Assembly: GCA_030180135.1 (NCBI GenBank)
Contig: CM058230.1
Span: 64,685,419-64,749,418, forward strand
DNA from: Orychophragmus violaceus
Lineage: Eukaryota > Streptophyta > Magnoliopsida > Brassicales > Brassicaceae
Reading direction: 5' to 3'
DNA: 64,000 nt
The translations under genes were made by a program, and so were the position numbers. Of this stretch, positions 32,643 through 43,328 are shown piece after piece (the first letter of the stretch is position 1; the number at the start of each line of letters is the position of its first letter). The notes beneath the pieces were generated by a model. The model did not search any database and was not told where the DNA came from. It saw only the letters and a program-made list of their open reading frames with translations.

Positions 32643-34732
32643 TGGTATCAGAGCTTTTAAGTTCATGAACCTATTCTCTCTTCCGCAAACTCTCTGAAAC
32701 TCTCACTCTTGTTCTTAATACTCACTTGAATCTCACTTACTCTCGGATAACTTACACTCTCTTCTACCCAGTTCTTGTTTCTCTTACTCTAAACTCTTTT
32801 GAAACCATTTTCTCTTGAAACTCCCTCTTTGCTCAGTCATGGAGAACTCAAGGGTAATCATTCCAGTGACTCTCAAAGGAGCAAACTACTTGGTGTGGGC
32901 TAGAATGGCCAAAAGTGCTCTCGGTGGGAGAGGCTTGTGGAAGCATGTCTTAAGCGACTCTGCTCCAGTTAAGGTGATGAAGGCTGAGCCCAAAGGTGAA
33001 GCTGCTAAAGGAGGAACTGAGGCTGAGGCTAAGGTTGATGAAGAAGCTGTTGAAGAAGCAGCCATTGAAGATGAAGAAGCATGAACTCAAGGGGACCAAC
33101 ATGTTCTGTCCATTCTTCAAAGCTCTCTTGAACCTTCTCTTTTGGAGGCTTACTCTTACTGTGAGAGCTCTAAGGATTTATGGGACACTCTGCAAAGGGT
33201 TTATGGCAACATGTCTAACCTCAGTAGGGTGTTTGAAGTTTAGTTGGCCATCAACAACCTGAACCAAGAAGATATGGAGTTCAAGCAACAATTTGGGAAG
33301 TTTAGATCCTTGTGGGCAGAGTTGGAAATGCTGAGGCCACCAATAGTTGATCCACATGTTCTAAATGAAAGGAGGGAACAAGACAAGGTGTTTGCACTCT
33401 TGCTAACCCTCAATCCAGCTTACAATGGTCTAATCACACACAAGTTTAGGGCAGAGACTCTTCCCAACTTAGATGAAGTGTGTGCACAAATCCAGAAGTA
33501 GCAAGGATCCTTTGGGTTGTTTGGAAGGAAAGGTGAGCTAGATACTTCTCACAAAGGTGCTTACAAGCCTGAGGAGAGGAGGATCCCTGGTGTTTGTGAT
33601 CATTTCAAGAGGAAGGTCCATTTCAAGGACAAATGCTGGTTACTTCATCCCCATCTCAAACCGGCCTTCACCAACAAGTTCAAGGACCAGAGAGTTAATT
33701 ACTCAAGTGAATCAACCCATGCTCCTGTTGCTGGTGCTCCTGGTGCTTCTACCTCTTCAAACCGGCTTGGAAATGATTGTAGAGAGATGGTACCAGCCTT
33801 TGCTCCTGTTCCTAATGTGGCGCCTCAAAATGAGTTGGTGAGGAGGTCTTATCTTGATGCACTCATCAAAGCCTTCAAGGAAGGTTCTGGTAATGTCTTT
33901 GGTAGTTCCTTTCATGCTTTAATCAATCACAAGCCTTTAATATCTGATCATAAGCTATTGATAGTAGATTCAGGGGCTTCACATCACATGATTAGTGATT
34001 TAAACTTGATTAAGAATGTTAAACCTGCTCTTGGAAATGTTGTGATTGCTAATGGTGAAAGGATTCCAATTAAAGGCATAGGAAATGTTAAGTTGTTTGA
34101 TAGAGAATCAAAAACTTTTTACATGCCTAGTTTTACATCAAACTTGTTAAGTTTTAAGAGAGTAGCTACTGATCTTAAATGCAATGTTATCTTCAGTCCT
34201 AATGATGTGATTTTTCAGGATATTAAGACAAGTAAGTTGCTTGGAAAGGGTGTGACAAAGGATGAGTTATACATGCTTGAAGACACCAACCTTGCATCTG
34301 AATTATGTGCTTCTGTTTTTGGCTCTACTCTAGTTAATGATTCTGTTTGGCATGCTAGACTTGGTCACCCTCACTCTCGTGCCATAGGTTTAATGTTTCC
34401 CTTTGTTTCTTTTAAGAATGATGATTGTGAAGCTTGTATCCTTGGAAAACATTGCAAATCAGTCTTCCCTAGTTCTAAAACTGTTTATGCAAACTGCTTT
34501 GATCTTGTTCACTATGATGTGCTCCATGTGTTTCTAGAGAGAATCATAAGTATTTTGTGACATTCATAGATAAGAAATCCAAATATACTTGGTTAACTTT
34601 GATTCAATCTAAAGATAGGGTGTTAGAAGCATTCACAAACTTTCAAAACTATGTTTCTAACAACTTTAATGCCAAGATTAAGATCTTTAGGTAAGATCTC
34701 TTCAAGAACACTTCCCAATCTCTTAATTCTAA
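32643..34732 (+). mobile_element. Ty1/copia element E (internally deleted)
   Basis: After the LTR at 32008-32642 come a primer site (TGGTATCAGAGC, 32643-32654), a leader, gag, protease, GAG-pre-integrase and the first part of integrase. At about 34693 the sequence jumps into CTCTTCAAGAACACTTC...AATTCTAACA (34696-34732), which matches the last 38 bp of the LTR. RT, RNase H and most of the 3' LTR are therefore deleted. It is not closely related to elements A-D. Confidence 0.8.
32839..34693 (+). pseudogene. Element E gag-protease-integrase fragment
   Basis: The start chosen is the ATG at 32839 (MENSRVIIPVTLKGANYLVW), a typical copia gag N-terminus; an in-frame ATG at 32815 is less likely. One frame runs to about 34520 with three stops: TGA at 33082, TAG at 33241 and TAG at 33499. 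Each fits a C-to-T or G-to-A change from Trp or Gln codons. The knuckle-like segment GVCDHFKRKVHFKDKCW appears degraded. The protease has LIVDSGASHHMISD (about 33958). GAG-pre-integrase has VWHARLGHPHS and CEACILGKHCKS. A frameshift near 34520-34540 leads to HKYFVTFIDKKSKYTWLTLI before the deletion point. Confidence 0.8.
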
Positions 34733-35797
34733 CAGTTTGTACTTAAGAAAGCCATTAATCTAGTTATATAAAGTAGTCCTTAGCTATATGAAAACACTTC
34801 CAAGAGCTTAACATCTCACCAAGGAGAGTCTACTCATAACATGGAAGAGAATCAGTGATTAGCTAAGAGAACATCCAAGAGAGAAGTACAGAACTATCTA
34901 TGAGTGATTCTCTCATCATACTTGGACTAACTATGGAAGAGTTATCCAAGCATGATGAGAGGCTGCCTTAAGCAGCCATAACTGTGGCTATTTAAGGTCT
35001 ACATTGAATATGAATTTGTATAAACAATGGAGACAAAGAGTGAAACGGTTACAAGAAGAAGAGAGAAAGAGAGAAGAGTTTGTATCAAGAATCTTGTTGA
35101 TTTATTGTCAAGTAACTTAGCAAGGTATTACAAGGTCGTGTGTGGCCTTTATATAGGCTCACAATTAGGTTAAGACAACAATAAACAAAGATAAACCAAG
35201 GTTACATCTCAACCATTGATTCATAGGATGGAAAACCGAGTTTGAAGGGATGGTTGGATCTTCTCCTCTTCATTTCGGTTTCTAGTGAGTTCAGACTTGA
35301 AACTGACTTGTCTTCACACTCTTATTCACGTGTGTAGACCTGAGGAGAGAGAGAGCACACTCCCAAGAGTGAGTGGGACAAGTATTTGTAACCACTTTCC
35401 TCCTTAAACACACATGTGACTCTTCTTGAGTCTGATTCTTGACAGACTACTGTTTGGCCCCAACTTTGCACATTCTTGATTGTCTGAATATATAAGTGCC
35501 CCAACTTTGCACTTCACAACTTTGGCCCTGACTTTGCACATGATGATCTTGCCCCAACTTTGCACATTGATCATATGTCTGTTTGTGTCTGTCTCTGTGT
35601 CTGTGTCTGTGTGCCCCAACTTTGCACATTGCACATCTTGATAGTTGCCTTTGTTGCTCACTTAAGCATTGCTTTGCTTTGCTTTGCTTGCTTGTTCTCA
35701 ACACCAAGGCTTCTTCATGGAATGAGGCTCGACTTTGTCTTCATAGACCTATCTCAAGCTTGAGTCCTTAGGGTGTGGATTCCATACTCTTTTTCCC
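34733..35797. other. Unassigned short-repeat-rich DNA, target of element B
   Basis: No gene is visible. A TATA-like TTTATATAGG near 35153 and CT/GA-rich runs suggest an LTR, possibly minus-strand. The stretch ends TACTCTTTTTCCC. This continues after element B as TTGGTACAG...GTTTTTAATGAGGTGG (43214 onward), a phrase typical of LTR-retrotransposon 3' ends. Element B therefore landed in an older element. Confidence 0.4.
35457..35632. repeat. Five copies of CCCCAACTTTGCAC, with a TGTCTG microsatellite
   Basis: Copies begin at about 35458, 35499, 35526 (as CCCTGACTTTGCAC), 35553 and 35613. A TGTCTG-type microsatellite lies between the last two (35577-35612). Confidence 0.75.
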
Positions 35798-36477
35798 TGT
35801 TGGAATTGTGTCCAGTAATCTCGGTACTGTCTCTAGAAAGTAAGAGTATGTCAAAGATCAGACATAAGTCATATAATACTGGGGATCATGATGGCTTGCT
35901 AGAGTCCGCTCATGATCTATAAGTCTTGGACTTATTGCCTTTATTATATGATCCCATATGGGTCACACGCCTAAGCTAACAGGAAAACGTGTAGGAACGG
36001 TTTAGCAGGAGTACGGTAAAAGTGCTAGGCATTTACTGTACTTAGAGAGAATAAAAGGTTTGGCAACTGTGTGTCGATCGATGCATACAATGCATCGATC
36101 GATGCAGTGCGCAAACACCGACGAGTTAATTGGTATTTGGGCCAAATGGCCCAAACGGAACCGGACAAGTTTTATAAATAAAACTCGAGTTCAGAACCAA
36201 AACAACCCTAATCTGAGCCGTCAACTCTCTCTCTCCCCTGCGCCGGTTTCTCCCAGTGGCCTAGCAGCCTGCTTCCTGATTGGTGTGCGTGTGTGAACCT
36301 CTGGAGGAGTTATCTCTCGGTGGCTCTCTGATCTCTGACCTGTTCTTCATATTTCCGCTGCATAAAAGGTAACAGGTGAGATCTATATTGTTTCTATTCA
36401 AGAGAACCTAGATCTGGCATGTTTAGGATCAAGTAATCTGATGAATTGAATCAGGATTAACACCAAGAGATCCTTCA
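35798..36477 (+). repeat. 5' LTR of element B
   Basis: Starts TGTTGGAATTGTG, ends GATCCTTCA. It contains the paired palindromic motifs GTGTCGATCGATGCA (36071) and TGCATCGATCGATGCA (36091), then a TATA-like TTTTATAAATAAAA near 36170. Confidence 0.93.
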
Positions 36478-36478
36478 G

Positions 36479-36491
36479 TGGTATCAGAGCC
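36479..36491 (+). promoter_or_regulatory. Primer binding site of element B
   Basis: TGGTATCAGAGCC, one base after the LTR end, of the initiator Met tRNA type. Confidence 0.9.
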
Positions 36492-36659
36492 ATTGGTTCT
36501 GGTTTTTCTTGTTTAGATTCAGTTTAGAATTGTTTCCTTGTTTAAGAAGTGTTTTGAATCAACTACTGATAAGATAAATCACTTAAGCAACAAGGAATTA
36601 AAACCTAAACACATTTGAAATCGCAAAAATCCAAGCTATATTGATTTGGAAGAATGCGA

Positions 36660-36955
36660 TTTTCATTAAGAAGTATCGGCTGTGATCGCGATGCATCGAT
36701 CGATGCGATCGCATGATCGGTCGATGCAACCACGAGAGATCGCATTGCATCGATCAATGCAATGTAACGATCGATCGTTGCAGTCGCGAGAGATTGACCG
36801 CGATCGCATGGATCGTTCAAACGATCGCATGGATCTCGCGAGAATCTCTCGGCCAAACCTGATAACCGTTCGTGCATGCGTGAGAGCATCGATCGATGCA
36901 GGATCGATGAACGATCGTTGCAGGATCGATGCTGAGAGCATCGATCGATGCGGTT
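36660..36955. repeat. GATCGATGC-type motif array in the element B leader
   Basis: About 290 bp densely packed with CGATCG, GCATCGATCGATGC and GATCGCATG variants, strongly CpG-rich against AT-rich surroundings. The copy in element D (49243-49523) is almost the same. Element C has an unrelated CGGGAC array at the equivalent place. Confidence 0.8.
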
Positions 36956-38092
36956 AGGGTTTAGACTCGGTTTAATTTAATTAAAATTAAACGTCTCGGT
37001 TTAATAAACAGATTTAATAATTTTATTAAGTCTGGTTAAACCGGGATAAGAAATCCAATGTCGAAAGAATTATTGGATTTAGTGCCTAAACCAGGATTTT
37101 CTAGTTTGATTTGGTTGGACCAAATAAATTGAGAAAATCCGGTTTAGTAAATAACCGGTTGACAATTGTGGTCATCGTAGTAATTAAAATTTGGTTAGAC
37201 CAATTTTAATGAACCAGACCGGTTATGTCATTTAATTGGACAATTGGGTCATGTCTTGGACATGGACCAGTTCTTGGGCCTCGGGCCAAGAAGTTAAAAC
37301 AATTGGGCCAGTTATTTGAGTCTTTCTTCAGATCAATTTAAAATTTATTTTATAAAATTATAAAGTCGATTTTAAATTAAAGTTTCCGAAATTTTGAAAT
37401 TAGAAAGTTTCTTATATTAGAAGTTTCTAGATTTGCATGATTCGGATTTTAAGAAATTTCTAAAGTTAGAAAGTTTCCGGTTTTAGAAAGTTTCCAATTT
37501 TAGAAAGTTTCCAAAAATAGTAGGTTTCCAAAATGAAAAGTTTCCCGAAATAGTAATCTTCTATTTTGGGAATGATTTTTTAAATAAACCTACGAACCTC
37601 AAATAATATCAAGCGTTGGATGTCTTGTCCATTCTATGTCAGCTGTCGAAGCCCATTCAATTGTATTCACGGCCTTACAGTGTGAGGGTGTCTGCTTTTG
37701 CGTGGATAAGACGGTTTGTGATTCATAAATGTCATTGGGAGTCCCAGACATTAATGATTACATGACTGTATAGTCTGATTTTCTTGACTGGGCCATCGGG
37801 AGTCCCGGGCCTTGAGACATCAGAGTGGATTGGGCCTCGGGCCCAGATTCACAACCAAGAATTATATCACGGATATAATTAGCCGATATAGGGCTTACCG
37901 ATATAAGCTAAGGTTGGGTGACGGCCAGTGGCCCACTTTGATCTTAGTTATATGTGGATCTTGGAATCATTATATTCTATTGAGGGTAACTTATGTTATT
38001 GAATATAATGCATGATTAATCATATTAAATTTAATACGGGATTAATCATATTGAACATTTTAACTAAAATCCTTTTATCTTAATTTTCAGTT
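36956..38092 (+). other. Element B leader, conserved part
   Basis: Noncoding. From about 37072 it closely follows 20675-21703 of element A, including the GAAAGTTTCC array (37378-37560). No gene is visible. Confidence 0.7.
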
Positions 38093-39187
38093 ATGACTAG
38101 CACTAACAATCAAAACACTTTCTCGATCCGGTCTGTCCTTAAGATGGACAAGCTGAACGGATCAAATTTCTTGACTTGGTCGCGGAACCTGAGGCTAGTC
38201 CTCAGACAGGAGAGAAAGGACTATGTCCTTGAGAGAGCTCTCCCCGTGAGGATCGGGTCCAATGCTTCTCATGCAGTATATGATGCTTGGAATGAGCATT
38301 ATAATGATGCGGTAGATGTGCGTGGTCTGATATTGGCTACCATGGACTCAGATTTGCGGAAGCAATATGAGAACATGGAGTCGCCAATAGAGATGATCAG
38401 CAGCCTGAAATTGAAATTTCAGGAGCAGATAAGAGTGGAGAGATACCAATTGGTTAAATCTCTCACTAGCTGCAAGCTACCAAATGCTCATCCAGTGAGT
38501 CCTCATGTCAGTAAAATGATGGGTTACATTGATAACCTGAGGAAACTGGATTATCCAGTTAGCCAAGAATTGGCAACTGAGATCATTCTGCAGTCACTGC
38601 CGTCAAGCTATGATAAGTTCAGAAAGAACTATATCAAGAAAGGCTTAACGAAGACGCTGACTGAACTGCATGATATGCTCAAGACAGTTGAGCCAAACAT
38701 GAAGAGTACCCTGTACAATCTCATGAATGAGAAGGGTAGGTTTACTAAACCTAATGCTGACAAGGGTGAAGACAAAGTTGTCCAGATTTTGAATCATGGC
38801 AAGCGTGTGTCTTCTGAGCCCGAGTCAGATACCTCTTACGTTGGTAAGTGCTGCTACTGTAAGGAGACAGGGCATTGGAAGAGAGATTGCATTAAATTCA
38901 TGGAAGATGATGAGGAGTTAAAGTCGATATATGAGACTACTTCCTCAGGTATTCATGTTATTACTTCAAGTTCTACCTTAAAGGTATTGAATACTGATTG
39001 TGGCACTGATATTTGTAATAATATGCAGAGCCTAAGCAACAGTAGAACATCCTTAAAGGTATTGGATACTGGTTGTGGCACTGATATTTGTGATAATATG
39101 CAGAGCCTAAGCAACAGTAGAACGATGAAGGAAGGGCAAGTGAAACTACATGTCTGGAAGGAGCTTGGGATGCTGCCTCAGCCGTAG
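38093..39187 (+). CDS. Element B Gag (open, 364 aa)
   Basis: The frame opens with MTSTNNQNTFSIRSVLKMDK, aligned with the element A start, so the ATG is secure. The UBN2-type capsid region has GSNFLTWSRNLRLVLRQERK and YDKFRKNY. A zinc knuckle of the form CCYCKETGHWKRDC follows. The end includes a 75-bp tandem duplication (38976-39050, 39051-39125) of the protease start. The first unit reads LNTDCG, with the catalytic Asp lost; the second keeps LDTGCG. The frame then ends in KEGQVKLHVWKELGMLPQP. It resembles element A gag only moderately. A Gag of this form could assemble particles and bind its own RNA, but lacks a working protease domain. Function is inferred from the open frame. Confidence 0.8.
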   Translation: MTSTNNQNTFSIRSVLKMDKLNGSNFLTWSRNLRLVLRQERKDYVLERALPVRIGSNASHAVYDAWNEHYNDAVDVRGLILATMDSDLRKQYENMESPIEMISSLKLKFQEQIRVERYQLVKSLTSCKLPNAHPVSPHVSKMMGYIDNLRKLDYPVSQELATEIILQSLPSSYDKFRKNYIKKGLTKTLTELHDMLKTVEPNMKSTLYNLMNEKGRFTKPNADKGEDKVVQILNHGKRVSSEPESDTSYVGKCCYCKETGHWKRDCIKFMEDDEELKSIYETTSSGIHVITSSSTLKVLNTDCGTDICNNMQSLSNSRTSLKVLDTGCGTDICDNMQSLSNSRTMKEGQVKLHVWKELGMLPQP

Positions 39188-41680
39188 GGTTTTTCACTTA
39201 TAGATCCCTTTGAGGCTTGGTTTTGTATTAAGTAATTGCTACAATGTACCTGCTTTAAAGCAGAGTTGTCTTTCATTTTCTTGTAAGAATTTGAATGTTT
39301 TTCGTTTTGAAAAAAGACAAGTTTTGTTCTTTTGATCTCAATGAAATATTAATTGTAGCACCCTATTCATGGAATGGGTTTTATATCTTAAACCAAAGAG
39401 TGCCTAAATGTAACATAAATACCGAATTGGTTTAAATCTGATGAATTAAACCTGATTTTTCTTGGCATAAAAGTCTTGGTCACATAGAGTAAGTCGGATT
39501 CAGAAATCCCATAGTCATGGACTGTTGGGCTCATTTGATAAAATATCTTATGAGACTTGAATTCTGTTTACTAGACCAAAAGATAAAGGGCCTATCTTAG
39601 CCGAGCTAGAGAAAAAGCCCAAAGGCTTATTGGACCTGGAACATGCTCATGTATGTGGCCCAATGAGCAGTAATGCCAGAGAAAAATCTCCTGTACTTCA
39701 TTGTCTCTACTGATTACTTCAGTGAGTGTGACTGCGTTCATTTGATGAGACACAAGTCGGAATTCTTTGACATGGTCGAAAGAGTTCCAGAATGAAGTAT
39801 AGGATCTGAATGACTAAAGTATTAAGACTCTGGATTAAATCACGAGTGAGAATACTTAAGTCATTGATTGTGTGATCATCTTAATGAGTGTGAAATCGTT
39901 TCACAGCTCATTTCTCCTGAAAACCTGAAGGTGTTTTCTGTGAGAAAGAATCAGATCTTATTAGAAATGATTAAAGATGAGTCACACGAATCTTCCATGA
40001 TATTATTTAAGAATAACGCTCTAAAATATCTAAGTTTACGCTGAAATAGTTCCACAAATATCGGTTGAAAGACACCACGTTAATGTGGATTGGAATCGAT
40101 CCAAATTTGTCTTTACTGAGTATTTGTAGTTGTGCTACTTCGCTGGTTGTCCTAGAGAAACTAAGGCTTGTTACTTTTACGTCCAATCTGTTTTCTAAGA
40201 AGGGAAGTTATTTTCCAAGAAGAACAGTGGGAGTAAAATTATAACTCGAAGTTTTCTTAGGGAAACCAAGGCTCGGTATTTTTTCGACCATTCTGTTTTC
40301 TAAGAAGGGAAGTTACTTTCCAAGAAGAACAGTGGGATTAAAAGTACAACTCGAAGAAATTCGAGAAATACAGGAGGCTGCTTTACCTATTGAGGGAGAG
40401 CAGCGGAAGGATTTACAGATTTCTGTAGAATCTACACCTGTGGAGCCTGAAGTTCGCAGATATGAATGAATCAGTTACTAATCCGAGAGTGATTTCTCGT
40501 CATTAGTTGAACCTGATAATCATTGAAAGTTCGCATGATCTGATGATCATTAAAAGCGACGAATCTGCGAAATTCAAAGAAGCGAAAGTAAGCCCGGACT
40601 CCGAAAAATTACATTTTATGTAAGTTAGCTTCATCGATCCATTCATGGATGGAAGCAAACATATCGGAGTTGGAATCTTCGTTCTGTTGAAGTAGTCAAG
40701 GTTTTGACTTGAACAGGAACGAAGCGGAACTGTGTGTTTACTAATAGATTAGTGGGAGCGATATTGCATTTCTCAAAGTGTATGTCGATGACATACTGAT
40801 TCTCGGATATAACGTCCCAACGCTGTAGTCGGTAAAGGACTAGCTTGGGAGTTGGTTTAATGAATGACATGGGTAAAGCCACGTAGTTCTTGGATTTTGG
40901 ATCTAAAGATAGAGATCCAAAAGAGCTGATAGGACAAAGTCAGATTCTTAAATTGACAAAGTCCTACACGTTTTGAGCAATCCAAGAAGGGTTTTATGCC
41001 AATGTCACATGGCATTAAGTTAAGCAAGATACAGTATCCTACGATAACTGCTGAGCTTAAATGTATGGATGAGATTCCATATGCGTCGGCAAATTGGATC
41101 TATCATGTATGCCATGAAACATACTTGTTTGATGTTGCTTTAATGTTAAGCAAGACAAATAAAGACCAGTCAAATCCAACAAAGAATCAAGTTTCCTAAA
41201 GTATGTCCTAAAGTATTTGAGGAATACTGAGGATAAGTTCTTGATTTACGGAGAAAGTGAGGTGCTATAAGTCAATAGAGTCTGAAAGGCAAGTTTCCAA
41301 CAGACAAAGATGATTTCCGGTCACAGTCCGGATATGTCTTGTGTTTGTCTGGCGGTGCACGGCACTGTTGCTGACTCCATGACTTAAACTGAATGTTTCG
41401 CAGCTTGGGAAGCGGCGAAAGAGGTTGTTTGGAAAGAATAGTTCATCACTGAACTTGATGTGATTCCCAGCTTAGATGAGACTAGCTGCACATCAAAGAT
41501 CCAAACACTTTGAGGATAGGTATAACCTATTCAGTGAGATAAATGACAGAGATGTTAAGTAGATCAGCAAGTTTCAACGAATGAGAACGTTGCTAATCTA
41601 TTAACAAAGCCACTCCATAGGCCTAAGCACGAGTCGCGGACTGTTGCTGTAGGATAAGTGAAATTAAGATGTAGTCTTAA
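39188..41680 (+). pseudogene. Element B pol relic
   Basis: Recognisable only in pieces by comparison with element A: integrase fragments (39560-40000), an acidic linker with a local duplication around AAGAAGGGAAGTT (40195-40350), RT around TATGTCGATGACATACTG (40781-40798, YVDDIL), and RNase H/tail pieces to about 41670. Stops and small indels occur throughout, so no pol protein can be made. The same lesions are present in element D, so the decay is older than both insertions. Confidence 0.85.
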
Positions 41681-42528
41681 TTTCAGTGGGAGTTATTAAA
41701 GGGCTTTATTTAGTTATTGATATGTTCTTGTAAAACATTCTTATGTTTAATGAAATTATTATTTCAAGATTATTTTAACTGTGATGAAATAATCGTTCCA
41801 AAATGATATGAAGCATTTTATAGGTCATCGAAGTGAGTGACTTGATCTTGAGTCATCAAAGTCATTTAGCTTGATCATGAGACCCTATATTTGATAAATG
41901 TTTTATATCATCCCGTCCCCAGTCGAAGGTTGTTGAAATTGGAACATCAACAACCGAGTGAGACTGGATTGGTACGTGACTTATGACAAAGTCTCAGTGT
42001 GTCATAGATGCGCGGCATCAAAGTCAGTACATAGGTGTATGTTTGGGAACATACGACCGGACAAGACCCGCTTATAAGAACTCTTCAGGATATTTATATC
42101 TGTGTCATAAGAGATTCTTACTACGACTATAGAGTATAGTCCTTAGACCTGAGTTCGCATGCATGTGACTGCACATGGACTGATGCACTTTGATCATTGT
42201 CTAACGCTATCGTTCTGCGATAGCTATAAGGACCTTGTTTGGGTACATTATGAAATGAGTAGTTTACAGTGATGGAACAAGATGGGATTTGTCCCTCCAA
42301 TATAAATGGAGTGAATATCTCTAGGCCAATCGGAGATTTGAATACTGGAAAACGCATGGCCATGCTCAAACGGACTTTCCCGAGTCGTTTGGATTGTCAG
42401 TATCAAATCAGAGTCCGATGAACAAGATTAGGCTTTATAAGGATGACACCAATCTTGCCTTATGACTAATCGAGATATTGAGACAAAAGGATTATGAATA
42501 CAGAGAGATTCCAGTACAAGTGGGAGAT
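41681..42528 (+). other. Element B 3' noncoding region and polypurine tract
   Basis: About 840 bp, near-identical over long runs to the element A 3' region despite the decayed pol beside it. It ends AAGTGGGAGAT against the LTR at 42529. Confidence 0.8.
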
Positions 42529-43208
42529 TGTTGGAATTGTGTCCAGTAATCTCGGTACTGTCTCTAGAAAGTAAGAGTATGTCAAAGATCAGACATAAGT
42601 CATATAATACTGGGGATCATGATGGCTTGCTAGAGTCCGCTCATGATCTATAAGTCTTGGACTTATTGCCTTTATTATATGATCCCATATGGGTCACACG
42701 CCTAAGCTAACAGGAAAACGTGTAGGAACGGTTTAGCAGGAGTACGGTAAAAGTGCTAGGCATTTACTGTACTTAGAGAGAATAAAAGGTTTGGCAACTG
42801 TGTGTCGATCGATGCATACAATGCATCGATCGATGCAGTGCGCAAACACCGACGAGTTAATTGGTATTTGGGCCAAATGGCCCAAACGGAACCGGACAAG
42901 TTTTATAAATAAAACTCGAGTTCAGAACCAAAACAACCCTAATCTGAGCCGTCAACTCTCTCTCTCCCCTGCGCCGGTTTCTCCCAGTGGCCTAGCAGCC
43001 TGCTTCCTGATTGGTGTGCGTGTGTGAACCTCTGGAGGAGTTATCTCTCGGTGGCTCTCTGATCTCTGACCTGTTCTTCATATTTCCGCTGCATAAAAGG
43101 TAACAGGTGAGATCTATATTGTTTCTATTCAAGAGAACCTAGATCTGGCATGTTTAGGATCAAGTAATCTGATGAATTGAATCAGGATTAACACCAAGAG
43201 ATCCTTCA
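42529..43208 (+). repeat. 3' LTR of element B
   Basis: 680 bp, with no difference from the 5' LTR that I could find. Ends GATCCTTCA before TTCCC. Confidence 0.93.
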
Positions 43209-43328
43209 TTCCCTTGGTACAGTTTTTATCCCATGAGGTTATCCGTATCAAGGTTTTTAATGAGGTGGATATCCACGGTTTCAAGCTTAACCATTTTCTA
43301 TCTCCATGGTTAAGCTTTAGGGGGAGGG

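Larger units (their letters stand above)
35798..43208 (+). mobile_element. Non-autonomous Ty1/copia element B
   Basis: This is a complete 7,411-bp element with LTRs at 35798-36477 and 42529-43208 (680 bp each, identical by eye). It has a primer site and polypurine tract, and the target duplication TTCCC at 35793-35797 and 43209-43213. Gag is open, whereas pol is a relic full of stops, indels and a duplication. Identical LTRs mean recent movement, so pol functions must have come from another element. Element D is a sister copy. Confidence 0.92.

Noticed and set aside
36060..36296. Repeated 78-codon frame (MATVCRSMHTMHRSMQ) in each B and D LTR
   Set aside because: It lies wholly in LTR DNA and reads through the palindromic CGATCGATGCA doublet. 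Identity among copies follows from LTR identity, and there is no domain.
36666..36957. 91-94 codon frames on both strands in the B leader (also 49173-49525 in D)
   Set aside because: They are readings of the GATCGATGC array. Opposite strands are open together, which is typical of such repeats.
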